DNA of 64,000 bases from Tillandsia leiboldiana (lineage: Eukaryota; Streptophyta; Magnoliopsida; Poales; Bromeliaceae). The DNA is taken from contig JAQNDB010000099.1 of assembly GCA_029204045.2 (NCBI GenBank), positions 1 to 64,000 of the forward strand, read 5' to 3'. This document shows, in pieces, positions 1 through 10,393 of the stretch. The position numbers were made by a program, and so were the translations under genes. The first letter of the stretch is position 1. Each line of letters opens with the position of its first letter. Below the pieces are notes generated by a model. The model was not told where the DNA came from and did no database searches. It worked only from the letters and a program-made list of their open reading frames with translations.

Positions 1-779
1 CAGAAAAGGTTAGTTTTTTATTCTTATCCTCTTCCAACGGTTTCTAACCTATAAATAGACCCTATGATTCTTTTTCTAGGGCAAGCCGTATAAGCCATAA
101 AAAACGAATAAATCAAAAGGCGGCCATATGAATCCACCTATAGAGAAGAAAGGAAATCAATAGATTTAATCCTATGTTTCTTCATCTATATTGATTGATT
201 TGATTCTAGGGTTTCATACTCATATTTTGAGTAGAATCAAATCAATGAATACTTAGATGGTATTTCCGATCTATTTCTAATCTAAGTATTCGGCGGATCA
301 TCACCACCCAAAAAACAACGATTTCTCCAAATCGGCGCGTGGACTCGCATGGCCTTGTGGATTCAAGGTGCTACCGCTCTCGTGGATTCGGAGCGAGGTA
401 CGTTCGTGGCTTCGAGACGTGCCAGTAGGTGAAGACCGTGGATTCGGTCAGACGCTGTGGATTCGGCGTTGGACGCAGATCGTGGATTCGAGAAGCGTTG
501 CGGAGCGAGCGGAGAAGATCAACTAGGAGCGTATGGAAAAAGGTTGAGTCGTCTGTGAGTACGGTATATCACCTTTGTACGTGTTATAATTCTAGTGGAT
601 TTCACCGTGTTATCGGTCCCGTGGTTTTTTACTCCGGTTTGGAGTTTTCCACGTAAAAATCTTGCGTGTTATTTTTATTTCCGCATTGGGTTTTATTGCG
701 CAACGATTTTTGAGTGTTTAAACGTTTACACCTATTCACCCCCCTCTAGGTGTTTTTCCCCCTATTTAGATCTTTATTA
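1..779 (+). mobile_element. Probable Ty1/copia LTR remnant (5' end outside window)
   Basis: No open reading frame of substance lies here. A TATA box (TATAAATA, 50-57) is followed by a leader, then a stretch at about 585-690 with the layout of a copia LTR 3' end: TTCCACGTAAAAATC, then CTTGCGTGTTATTTTTATTTC. A CACCCCCCTCTAGG motif of the kind seen at or just after such LTR ends lies at about 738-751. Several GTGGATTCG repeats occur between 355 and 495. The family assignment is pattern recognition rather than alignment, and the right boundary with LTR A (near 780) is approximate. The element probably inserted into LTR A, because the 5' part of LTR A is missing from the window. Confidence 0.42.
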
Positions 780-1888
780 ATATAACCCGACAAAAAGAAG
801 GAACGGCTCCTCTGCGGAATCGATCGAGCAAGGGCGGCCGATCCTCTTTCCTCCTCCTCCGCCGGCGGAATCAAGGTGAGCAGTTCGAGTTTTTTCGGTT
901 TCCCGTTTTGGGGTTTTCTTGTCGATGTCGCGGGCGATACGAGTTGTTAGACGGGAGGCCGCCGCCGCCGTTATCGTGTCCACGGGGTCGTCGCCGCAGT
1001 CGGCGTGGTCGCGGGGTCGAAACCGCAGCCGAAAAGGGTTGAGTTACTGTTCATCCGGCAGGTTCAGGCCACGCGGTCCACCGGACCTGGCGTGCACCCG
1101 GCGCACGCCTCCCCGTCCCAGGGGCGCGGACCCGGCGCACGGATGCGTGCGCCAGGCCGCGCGGTCCACCGGACCGGCGTGCACCCGGTGCACGCCTCCG
1201 CAGCCCGAATGTGCGGACCCGGTGCACAGGTGCGTGCGCCAGCCCGGCCCAGGCCACGCGGTGCACGCGCTAGGCGTGCACCCGGTGCTCGCCGCCAGAG
1301 CCGTGGGGGGTGGACCCGGTGCGCGCTTCTGCCCGTGCGCGGCCCGGCCGTGCTCCCGGTCTGCGCCGCTGCCGCCTTTCGTCGTGGACCCGGTCCACGC
1401 CTGGACCCGTGCACCAGCTTTCAGCCTAAGAGTCCAGAAGCTCCGTTTTTGGCCCGTTTCGCCCCGTTTTTGAGTGTTTTTGCCCGCGACGATGTTTTTA
1501 ACAATAATTCTTATTGTAGCTTTTCGGGCACAAGGTGAGGGTATTTTAGTTGGAGCTTCCGCACGTCTTCTCCTTCGTGTTTGAGGTGGGTACTCGTTCT
1601 GAGGTTTAGTGTCGGGATTTGAAAACTGTAAATATATTTCAATTGCTCAACTAACTGTGTTAATCTTTGGTGATCTCTATGGTTCATTATTGTTGGTCTT
1701 GTTTTGTCTACTTGGTTACGATGCTCGAGGCTGCAGCACGCGCACCCACGGTTTGGCCACCGCAAATTGTGTGCTTTTCCGGAAAAGTGGTCTATGACCC
1801 GTGTTACCCCACGAGGTGACGTAGTGGGGGCCCCCGTAGGTGGGGGGTTTGAGGCGCCAAGGTGTGAGCGTTGCGACCCGTCAAGGTA

Positions 1889-2020
1889 GGTGCTCGGCGT
1901 GGTTTACCGAGGTAGGTGCTCGGTTTGGTTTTCCGAGGTTGGTGCTCGGTTTGGTTTTCCGAGGTTGGTGCTCGGTCTGGTCTTTTCGAGGTTGGTGCTC
2001 GGTCTGGGGTGCCGGGGCAG
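1889..2020 (+). repeat. 26-bp tandem repeat, about five copies, in LTR A
   Basis: The unit beginning GGTGCTCGG starts at 1889, 1915, 1941, 1967 and 1994, a spacing of 26 bp (27 for the last). The B and C LTRs carry a different 31-35 bp tandem unit (TGGGGTTGGTGCCCAA) at the homologous position. Confidence 0.85.
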
Positions 2021-2449
2021 GTGCCCGATTCAGGTTATGTAGTGGGGAGGGGATACCGTCGATCGCACGATGAGAAGGGCGGTTACTCTGGTTTTCTTAC
2101 GGTTTGCTTTAGTTACAGTCTTCCTGCATTTCATCTTTTATACCTTGTGTCGCTGACTTCCCACTCTGTGACAGGTTCCTTCGGGGGTGAGAGCTAGGGC
2201 GACGGTGAGGCCGTGGCAGGAGCACTTTTGGTCCTTCGAGGCCATAGACTGTATTTACTTCTTATTGTGCTAATTTCATTACCTGTTAGTAGCTTACTAT
2301 GTGGATTGCGATACCCTTGTGGGGTCGATGTGGATGTTGGAATGTCTTTTTATTATCCTTGTGGGTGGTTGTTTGGCTTTTCCCGATTGGCCGCTTTCAA
2401 ACTACAAAAGAAAAGAAACTGAAAATATTTCGAAAACTGTTGTAAAAAT

Positions 2450-2640
2450 GTGGGTGTCGTGTGGGCACCATTTTAAAACCCTGTAGATTTATGGATTGCG
2501 AAAACCGTTTTGAAAATCTGGGTGTCGTGTGGGCACCATTTTAAAACCCTGTGGATTTATGGATTTCGAAAACCGTTTTGAAAAACCTGGGTGCCGTGTG
2601 GGCACCGTTTTTAAAACTGGTGGATTTATCCTTTCAAAAT
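2450..2640 (+). repeat. Three-copy repeat of about 69 bp in LTR A
   Basis: Three imperfect copies contain GTGTGGGCACC followed by a T/A-rich tract and CCTGTGGATTTAT. Related one- or two-copy versions occur in the LTRs of B, C and D at the same place, upstream of the terminal hairpin. Confidence 0.75.
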
Positions 2641-2736
2641 TAGTCGGCCTCTTTAATACTTATGGAAATTGGTTGTATGTATTCGACTGTTGAACTAGTG
2701 TGGTTAAAGTGATGATTGTATGGTTGTTGTAGTCAG

Positions 2737-2803
2737 GACGCCGTGCATATACAAAGGAGACTCTGCCCGTTCGCAGAGTGAATTTGTATATGCGGCGGGT
2801 CTG
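2737..2803 (+). other. Conserved LTR-terminal hairpin, LTR A copy
   Basis: The arms GCATATACAAA (2745-2755) and TTTGTATATGC (2783-2793) are perfectly complementary. Inside them CTCTGC (2761-2766) pairs with GCAGAG (2773-2778). Without the inserted LARD the structure lies about 100 bp from the LTR 3' end. Equivalent hairpins are present in the LTRs of B, C, D and E. Confidence 0.8.
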
Positions 2804-3184
2804 GGCACACACTGTGGTGACCCGGATCTTTGCAGGGCTTCTACAGTGTGACCAGCAGCTTCTGGAAGCCTACGTGGCATGTCGGCGGTGTTCGCGCGCC
2901 AGTTTGGACACAAGAGATGGACTCGGGGCTTAAAATGGATCTCGTAGGTAATCGGGGGACCCCATCGGATGTTTAGAAGAGTTTACGCGTGGAGTGGATA
3001 TCAAATTTAGGCTCGGCGCGGAATTCGGATTAAAAATACCTTTCCGGGAGCCTCCGGCAAATTTTAGGATTGGAATTTGGCAAAATGGACGCCGGATTTG
3101 GAATCAGCGCGCGAAAACGGTCAAGATGGGCTATTTACTTACTGTTTTTGAGCTTGCGGGTACTGTTCATGCCGGAACAGTATT

Positions 3185-3780
3185 TCCGGCGATCGCCGGC
3201 GGCGGCCGGCGGCGGCGGACAGCGTCGGCGGGCGGCGGCGCAGCCTCGGGCAGGCGTTTGGCGGCCGCGGGCAGGCGGCTGAGGGCGCGGGCAGGCGGCT
3301 GAGCGCGCGGGCAGGCGCGCGGTCCACCGCGGAGGTCGTGCACCGGGGGCGGGCCACGTGGCGCTCTCCGGTTGGCCGGTTCAGCGGGCGCGGTCCACTG
3401 AAATTGGGCCCGGGTGCACGGTAGACCGGGTGGACACGTGGCGTGAGGTGATTGGTTCGGTGTTGTGCTCCCGGTCCACGCAACCGGTGGAGTGGGTGAC
3501 CGGGGCAGGTGGCCGTACGGCGGGGCAGGTGGCCGTACGGCCCGGGTCAGCCGCGACGTGCGCGGTCCACGGCGCGACGTGCGTGGTGCACGGGTTGCCG
3601 GGCCACGTGTCGCGTCGCCATTGGCGGGCGCAGGTGCACCGGGTGCAGTGGGGCCCGGGGGTGTAGTGGGCTGGGCTGTGTGGTGGACCGGGCCGCACTG
3701 TGCGCGCCCGAAACTTGGCGGGCCGGGCCGCACTGTGCGCGCCCGAATTCGGGCGGACCGGACCGGGCGCCCGAAAGTTG
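3185..3780 (+). repeat. GC-rich, GGTCCAC/GTGCAC-dense block in LARD U3
   Basis: This block is very rich in GCGGGCAGGCG, GGTCCAC, GTGCAC and GCCACGTG-type words, including a duplicated GGCAGGTGGCCGTACGG. It lies immediately upstream of the TATA box, unlike the comparable blocks of B, C and D, which lie downstream of the promoter. Open frames on both strands here (up to 188 codons) are by-products of the base composition. Confidence 0.7.
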
Positions 3781-3817
3781 GGACACAATGGGAATTTTTC
3801 CAATTGTTTCCTCAGCC

Positions 3818-3825
3818 TATAAATA
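3818..3825 (+). promoter_or_regulatory. TATA box of the LARD 5' LTR
   Basis: TATAAATA lies in a CCTATAAATAGGC context, about 1005 bp from the LTR start, and is followed by a CT-rich leader (CTCTTTTCTCTC). This is the usual form of a plant LTR promoter. Confidence 0.75.
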
Positions 3826-5321
3826 GGCAGCCCGAGCCCTCTTCTTTGGCTCTTTTCTCTCAGCCCACGCACCATCTGCCCGAGCACCTTGAAGAAGACT
3901 TGTTCAACTCTTAATTCTTGATCTTCCTGCCAAGTTCTAGGATTTTAGGAGCGCGCATCCCGAGGTTCTGGATTTTACGGTGTGGCGCGATGTTGCTTTC
4001 TAGTGTTCCTCTTCGGCGCAGCGATAGTGTTTTGGCTCCCCTGGGCTACCCCGAGCTCCTTTTTCTGTGATTCTTGCGCCGACAGACTCCTAAGAGGTAG
4101 GGCTTCATCTTTCGTATTGATCGCGCTTTCCCGTTGCGAGTTTTTGGCACGGATCCCGAGGCAACACTGTGACCCTTTTTCTGTTTGGCTTTGTGGGACA
4201 GCATCGAGGTGTTTTGGCCATATCTTTGCGCACAAGCGTCAGCTGGAAACGAGCTTATACAACTTTTTCATCTACAGATCGCAAGGAACGCGCTCGTATT
4301 TTTCTTGGATTTTTCTGAGATTTCATCCCAGGTGAAAATTACTGTTTTCTCAGTGAACAGTGTACTGTTTTAATACAGATTTTTGTATGAGTGTACCCCC
4401 TTGCCGAATTTTTATCTTGGCTTACCGAACTCAGATTTGGGCGTACAAGCTACCGTTGCGAAGCTATCGACGCGAGGATCGCGGTGATATTTTTCTGGGA
4501 ATTTTCTGGGCTCTTGCTGCAGGTGAAAATTAAGCATTTTTGGGACTGTTGTTGTATGTGTGTGTGAGAGCAGATTTTGGAATGTATGTGTAATAGTGGA
4601 CTTTGTGTTGTGCCAGGAGAGTTACGGGTGTGCTGAACTTATTGGAGCAAGGGATTAGAGTTATCTGGTGTTTTCAGCTGTTGGGCTTTGGACAGTCAGC
4701 TTTTCAGGTGGGTGCTTTGTTCCGAGAACCGGTGGACGGTTCTCTAACTCTATATGTTAGAATTGCATGCAGGTGTAGGGTACAATACCTGGGATTGATT
4801 GGTAAGCTTAACAATATTGATTTATGGGAATTGCAAGTTAATTATTCATATTATGACAATGGTATTAATCAGACATTTATGTTGATGATTAGTGGAAGCT
4901 TACCTAAGGCAAGGTTACCCCATATGATTAATCATCATGCCATGTTAGCATATAACCCTTTTATGAGGCTTGTTTATACAATGGGATAGGATTATGTAGT
5001 TATGTGCAGGTTCTACTCCAAGGAGTGATTATGGATCGAAAATCATGGACAGGTATGGTCATTGCTAATTCTGGCATGAGGTTTATTTTCCTTATTCTTC
5101 TTGAGGACAAATGCATGCTTGTATGGACATATGTGTATGGACATATAGTTAGCCCATCTTTTACTGCTGCACTACATTTTGGAACTTGACTTAGGAGAAA
5201 CCATGTTATTCCTTTCTCCTTCTTGTTAGTCAGGCGGTCTGTGTTGCTCGGGTTCGAGCAGAGGTTTGGGATAGTGTAGCTGGGACCTTCGGGTCAGAGA
5301 CAGGGTGTGCTTGTTGTTGGA

Positions 5322-5535
5322 TCGTGGGTTATTGTGGCAACCGCGGACAGTAGGCGGTTGACCGGATCTTGATTATTTTACCCAATTGTGGGTCATGGGT
5401 TATTGCGGCAACCGCGGACAGTAGGCGGTTGACCGGATCTTGATTATTTTACCCAATTGTGGGTCGTGGGTTATTGCGGTGACCGCGGACTTTGGGCGGT
5501 TGACCGGATGTTGACTATTGCATCAGATTGGGTAT
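5322..5535 (+). repeat. 71-bp tandem repeat in LARD LTR (about three copies)
   Basis: The segment GGGTTATTG...GGCGGTTGACCGGAT recurs with starts at about 5326, 5397 and 5468. The first two copies are nearly identical and the third is diverged. The same array is present at about 12907-13116 in the 3' LTR. Confidence 0.85.
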
Positions 5536-6961
5536 CAGATTTGTTCTAGTGGATGGTGTTTCCCACTTCTTGAGTACTATTGCGTCAGATCGGGGTTTTG
5601 TTAGGGGACGGAGTTTCCCACTTTGATCATAGTCTTGATCCAGTCCTGCTATTATGAGACAGTGGTTACAGAGATACTTGTGATACTGATGACAGAGTTA
5701 CTTTACTCGTGTGGGTCGCTCCCTCGAGTGCCACTCCGGAGTGTGCGACTGGACGGATCGAGGCCAGTCTGTTACTTACTTTGTGTGCGATCGGACGGTT
5801 CGATGCCGATCTGTTACTTACCTTGGGATGCGACCGTACCAGCAGAGCAGGCAGTACCAGTGATTACTGGTCTATCGATTGGGTTTATTCAGGCAGATAC
5901 TTTTTGTTACACTCGTGCCTGGGGGACCGAGTGGAGTCTAGTAGCTGTGTTTAGACCAGTGCTAGTATTGTTGGGAACCGTTCGGGGTTCGACGGTGGTC
6001 CCGTGGTCGTTGTGAGTTCTTTGACCATTGTGTGAGAGGTTGAGCATCTTGAGTCTTTCCGTTCTGAGAGAGAGAGGGCATGGATTTGACTATAGCCTGC
6101 ATGAGCCACTACTCGATAGCGAGTTAGTCCGTTTGGACGCCCTACGTAATTCCTGCCCGTCAGCGGGAGGTGGTTGTAGGTGGGCGCAGGTTTGACTGGA
6201 CCCGATGTGGCAGTCAGCTCGATTGGGTCAATTGAGCACCTCGTGTGCGAGTGTTGCATATCTTCATCAGAGTTTCCCCATTTGAGCATTTGGTTAGAGG
6301 CATGGTAGCTGTAGAGTGTTTCCAGCTTCTTCTTTCAGTTTTACTGCATCGGTTATCTTTTGCCTCTAGTAGTCTTGGTGGGCAGATCGTCGGGCCTTGT
6401 GGCGATACCCACTGAGAACTCCCTTATTGCGTAGTTCTCACGCCCGTTGGGGGTTTTCCCGCTTTTGTCCTTTCTCCTCTTTGTTTTGCAGAGTCTTGGC
6501 GGGTGTTGCCGTTCTGTGATTGTTGTGCGTGGTGAGGGAGTAGCGAGCTAGATCCAGACCCATCTTTGGAGAGTAGCGGTACCCCCTTTGGAGGAGATCT
6601 TCAGTATAGTCGATAGATTGGTATTTATTTCCTCTTTTGAGAGACTGATGTAGTGAGGATATGATGTATTGAGAGCTTGTACACTGATGTTTTATTTGAG
6701 ATATCTCCCTGTTGAGCTATGAGTTTTGTACTCGAGGTTAATGTATGATTATCATTTTTGGGAGATGGACCTTGTTGTTTTATCTTCAGTTGTACAGTGG
6801 TTGATTTTATTCTACAGCAGTTTTATCTTTTAGCTCTGATATCTGTTAGCTGTAGTTCTTTTTTGCAGGTAGGACGCTTCGCCTATGCGGGTTTGGCATA
6901 GGTGGCGGATCTGTTGGCGAGCCCGGGTCGCAGTTTTGACCCCGGGGCGTGACAGATTAGG

Positions 6962-6974
6962 TGGTATCAGAGCC
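6962..6974 (+). other. Primer-binding site, tRNA-iMet, LARD
   Basis: TGGTATCAGAGCC begins 7 bp after the end of the 5' LTR. It is complementary to the 3' end of initiator methionine tRNA, the usual primer of plant LTR retrotransposons. Confidence 0.92.
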
Positions 6975-9711
6975 TAGGTTGTAGGTCATGGTGGACTTAG
7001 AAACCCTAGGCTTGTGGTTTGACCCTAGGATGACTTCGTGAGAGTCGTGATTTGTAGCGAGAGTCCTGATTGAGTTTTGCACCTCTCCCGAGGGACGGGA
7101 TGAGTGATTGGCATGTTTATTCTCCTAAGTAGTTATGTTGGCTGCAGACAACATAACGCTATGGAATGGGTGACATGCTCTAGACTTTCGCTGGATTGGG
7201 TCGAGCGTTGTTGTGTGCTGATTTGTGGTTTCGTCGTGGCGAGCGGTGTCTCCCCGACGCTGGGTTTGGGACCTTTGTGCATCCTGTCATGGCAGTTGAG
7301 CTTGAGCGGTTGGTTTTGGGCCGGATACCCGGATTGAGGTCAGAGAACTCCGGACCCAGATGACAGGATGGTCAAAGGCATATCAGCGGCAGAGTGAGCA
7401 GCTAGTTTGGTGACGCAGTTGTCAGAGCAGTGGGCAGCCCGACTGTACTTTTCTTCTGAGACCACCAGGATGTAGTACCCTCAGCGGCAGGGATTTTTGT
7501 AGTGCCAATAGAGCGAGTGGCCCCCTCCGTGCCAATGTTTTGTGCCAAGGCACTGAGGTAGGGTGGATGGTTGACAGCAGAGGAGCTGTGGGGCATGTTT
7601 GATTTAGTGAGCCAGATTTGGCAGATGAACCACCCCGACTCGTAAGATTGAGCTTGGAGCCTTTGGAGGCAGAGTCGTGGTTGGGGGTGATGGAGTGATC
7701 AATTGAGAGCCTCCCTGTGCTAGAGAGTTTATGCAGTTGTTGAACTGGTGCTCCAGGTTTCGAGGGACGAGGCACATAGGATAAGTGAGTTTGGGAGTGG
7801 ATTGCACCAGGATACTCTTTAGTTTCTTTTCGGTCCCTCATGTTCGGGTTTTGGACTGTGGATGCCTCGTCGGAGTAGGCATTGTGTTTGGAGCTGGACA
7901 CTGCAGTTCCTTGGATGGGGATCTGCCGCTAGAGGCGAGTTCTGGAGGGAGGCGCTTGGCGCTAGGTGATGGAGGACAGATCGGCAGGCAGAGGCATTTT
8001 CGTTTTGCTTTCCTGGGGGGTGGATATCCTTGTGGATGGTTAATGTAAAGCTTACCCAAGGGAATTCTACCCTTTGTGATTTACAACTTGCATATTTTGA
8101 TTGTATCTTATGGGATTGAGGGGTGAGCTTAGAAAGGATAAGTGTATAGGGAATTGCATGGATTAATGGTGTTTTGTCTTATGACGGTTGCAATGATGGA
8201 TTTCTGAGATGTTGGGGATCGGGTGGACCCCGATGGCAGTATCAGTGTCTATATCAGAGTAGCGCAACGGTAGCGTGGTTTTGTTGTCTGCGGAGGATCG
8301 TATCTGTTGCCTCAGCGTGAGCAGAACAGAGGTCGTGCTCCCTTGTGATTGATTGGATATTTTCTGATGGACTAAGCGACAACCGCTTGCATCGTGTGGA
8401 TGAGTTTGTGCCGCCTGGTTGGAGGGCGCCACGGCAGTGGATCGGGTTGTTGCATGTGTGATTTCATCACAGCAGTCGGAGTTAGTGCACTTTGCTTTCC
8501 GGCATGGACTAAAGGCAGAGTTATTACCACGTGCACTAGAGGTACAGAATACCATCGGTGTTATGCATGTGAAGGAGGCTTGTGGGTTTTGTTCAGTGTC
8601 GTTGAGACCATGAGTTATACCAGCAGACCTCTTGCTATGGGTGGCGGTTCGATGTTTTGACCCAGTGCTTGGGTTGGTTGGCACGGCACCACTGGATGGT
8701 TAAGTGCAGAGAGGGTGCTGATTGTGACTTTTGCGAGGCAGACAAAGGAGGCTTGTCATGGGGAGATTGTTCGAGCACACAGGGTTTAGCGACTGTGTGA
8801 GAGGAGCTTATGGTGGCGCCGGGACCAAAGGATATTTCTATTTGCTGCGAAATCCCGGGTGTGAGTCCACTCGAGTTGATGATTATGCCGCCTGTTAGGG
8901 AGAGTTTGATTGCGGTTGACGTGGTTCTGGAAACCGCGCCAACCTCAGTAGCACCACTTGGATTATCGGTAAGAGCTGGGAGAGTTGATCGCACCGGTGC
9001 AGGGATCTGTTGGATCGAGGGTCTGTTTGACCTAGTGCCACGTCGTTGATACACGACGGTGAGAGCCCTTTGGGATTGGAGCCCAGGCAGGTCCAGGTAT
9101 TATTTAGAACCTTTTGAAGGAGCTATATTCCGGCAGTTATTGTTTGCTGCCTGCGCCAATTTGGAATTTCAGCTGAGGGCATTGTCTAGATGGTGTTCAG
9201 GACACAGTAGGGGCATTACGAGTACAGTGAAGCCAATGGATTGACTAATGCCCTGTTGCCTCTAGATTGAGGAATTCTGTGTTTCAGTTGGCCTTGAACG
9301 GTTTGATAGCAGCATCCTCCTGGATATCTTGGTTTTACCCCCCTCCCTGAGTGTTTAGAGCTTGTGCAGCATTTGTATATGGTGTGACAAGATCTGTGGG
9401 GAAGAATCTTTTTGCCATGTCGTTGTGGTGCAAGTTTTAGCTTTGAGAGCATATCTTCCTAGATTACTTCTTCTAGCCGAAGGGGCGGCGGTGGAAATTC
9501 GGCCAAAGTGGATGCTATTTAAGACTGGCCGAGATCGACGGTCATTGTTGGGGTGAGGAGTTTTTGGACCGGATAGTGCCAGCAGAGCTTGATGACCGGG
9601 TGATGAGATTGGTACCAGCGCCGATTCTAACCTAGTCAGTGGTGGGTGATGGATTTGTGAGTTATAGTGATACCTCCCGTAGTGGCTGTAGAGCCACCAT
9701 TGGATTTTGTG

Positions 9712-9768
9712 AGCATCCAGTATCACCCCGACAGAGCCACTGTGGTGGCGGATGCCTGGAGCAGAAGA
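9712..9768 (+). pseudogene. RNase H C-terminal remnant in LARD internal region
   Basis: Nineteen codons are in frame and align residue by residue with the RNase H end of element D (IQYHP..A.VVADA.SR). This is the best single proof that the LARD-like element derives from a Ty3/gypsy pol. Confidence 0.8.
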
Positions 9769-10357
9769 GCTATTTGGAGTCGAGTTTGACGGTTCCATAG
9801 CTGGCACTGTGTGGGGCCATCCTTGTGTGCAGGGTTTGAGTTGAGTCCCTGAGGATCCCTTTTGGTGAGAGGCTGCGGCTGAGCAATCCACTTAGGTGGT
9901 TAAGTGTCGAGGGCGACCGAGTGTGAACCCCTGCTTGTTTGGGCCCCTTTTCTGTGCAGGTGTTTGAGTGGATGTGATTCGGGTCGCTTTGGTTGAGCTG
10001 GCTCTTGGGAGTGATTTTAGAGCGTGTTACGCAGGCTGTTTGTTCCTTTTCCCCCCGCCTTTTGTTGGAGTTTTTGAGGTTTTTCTACGTCTCAGCTCTG
10101 GAGTGTCATGTTTTGGACCCCTCGCCCGTGTTTGACTCGTTCCTTTTGGGGTCTGTGAGAGTTTGGAGTATGAGGGACGCCGTTGCGAATTCCGACTCGT
10201 GAGGTGAGGGAATTGCGCAATCGGGCTATGCCGTACTGGTTGTTGCTGTTGTTGTTGCTGAGGAGTAATCACGGGGAGTGATAGGTGACTTGGGAGCTGG
10301 AGACGGCGGTGTTGAGTATTGACCCCTGGTTTCTGGGACTCCTTGGGAGTTGCCTTA

Positions 10358-10393
10358 GTTTCGAGGACGAAACTTTCTTCTAGTGGGGGAGGA
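10358..10393 (+). promoter_or_regulatory. Polypurine-tract region of the LARD-like element
   Basis: The hairpin motif GTTTCGAGGACGAAAC (10358-10373) is followed by the purine run GTGGGGGAGGA (about 10383-10393), which abuts the 3' LTR. Priming of plus-strand DNA is inferred. The same motif precedes the 3' LTR in B (26663-26678) and D (43303-43318, 55988-56003). Confidence 0.8.

Larger units (their letters stand above)
780..2812 (+). mobile_element. LTR A, left part: Tekay-like LTR split by the LARD-like element
   Basis: This is the 3' two-thirds of a long gypsy LTR; the rest is at 14538-14633. It resembles the LTR of element D most closely. Both contain the GCTCGAGGCTGCA block (here about 1722), CTTTTCCGGAAAAGTGG (about 1773), TTTGAGGCGCCAAGGT (about 1848) and GGGGGTGAGAGCTAG (about 2181). 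A GC-rich, GTGCAC-dense block spans about 1055-1420. The 5' part is cut away by the copia remnant. The sequence stops at 2812 inside the LTR and resumes at 14538 after an exact 5-bp duplication. No primer site follows the LTR end at 14633, so it is a solo LTR or a 3' LTR. Confidence 0.8.
2813..6954 (+). repeat. LARD-like element, 5' LTR
   Basis: This 4142-bp direct repeat matches 10394-14537. In order it holds a GC-rich block upstream of the TATA box, the TATA box, a transcribed leader with two CAGGTGAAAATTA sites (about 4330 and 4521), a three-copy 71-bp tandem repeat, a CT-rich segment, a short terminal hairpin (CCTATGC 6882-6888 with GCATAGG 6896-6902) and the GGGGCGTGACA terminus. Short open frames here are not conserved proteins. 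Confidence 0.93.
6955..10393 (+). pseudogene. LARD internal region with decayed gag-pol remnants
   Basis: No open frame here encodes an intact Gag or Pol. Remnants are legible in places. At 9712-9768 the plus strand reads SIQYHPDRATVVADAWSRR, which corresponds to the IQYHPGKANVVADALSR segment at the end of RNase H in element D. At about 9290-9370 a damaged FIDDILVYS-like active-site region can be traced (DILVL). At about 8545-8580 a possible zinc-knuckle relic (CYAC) is seen; that one is weak. The region ends with a GTTTCGAGGACGAAAC hairpin and a purine tract. Damage is by scattered substitutions and stops, not one deletion. Since the LTRs are nearly identical, the element must have been copied after its pol had already died. 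Confidence 0.75.

Noticed and set aside
919..1538. Long Arg/Pro/Ala-rich frames in LTR A, repeated in type in the LARD, B, C and D LTRs
   Set aside because: They lie in very GC-rich palindromic blocks where stops are rare in all frames. The two strands are equally open and there is no conserved protein.
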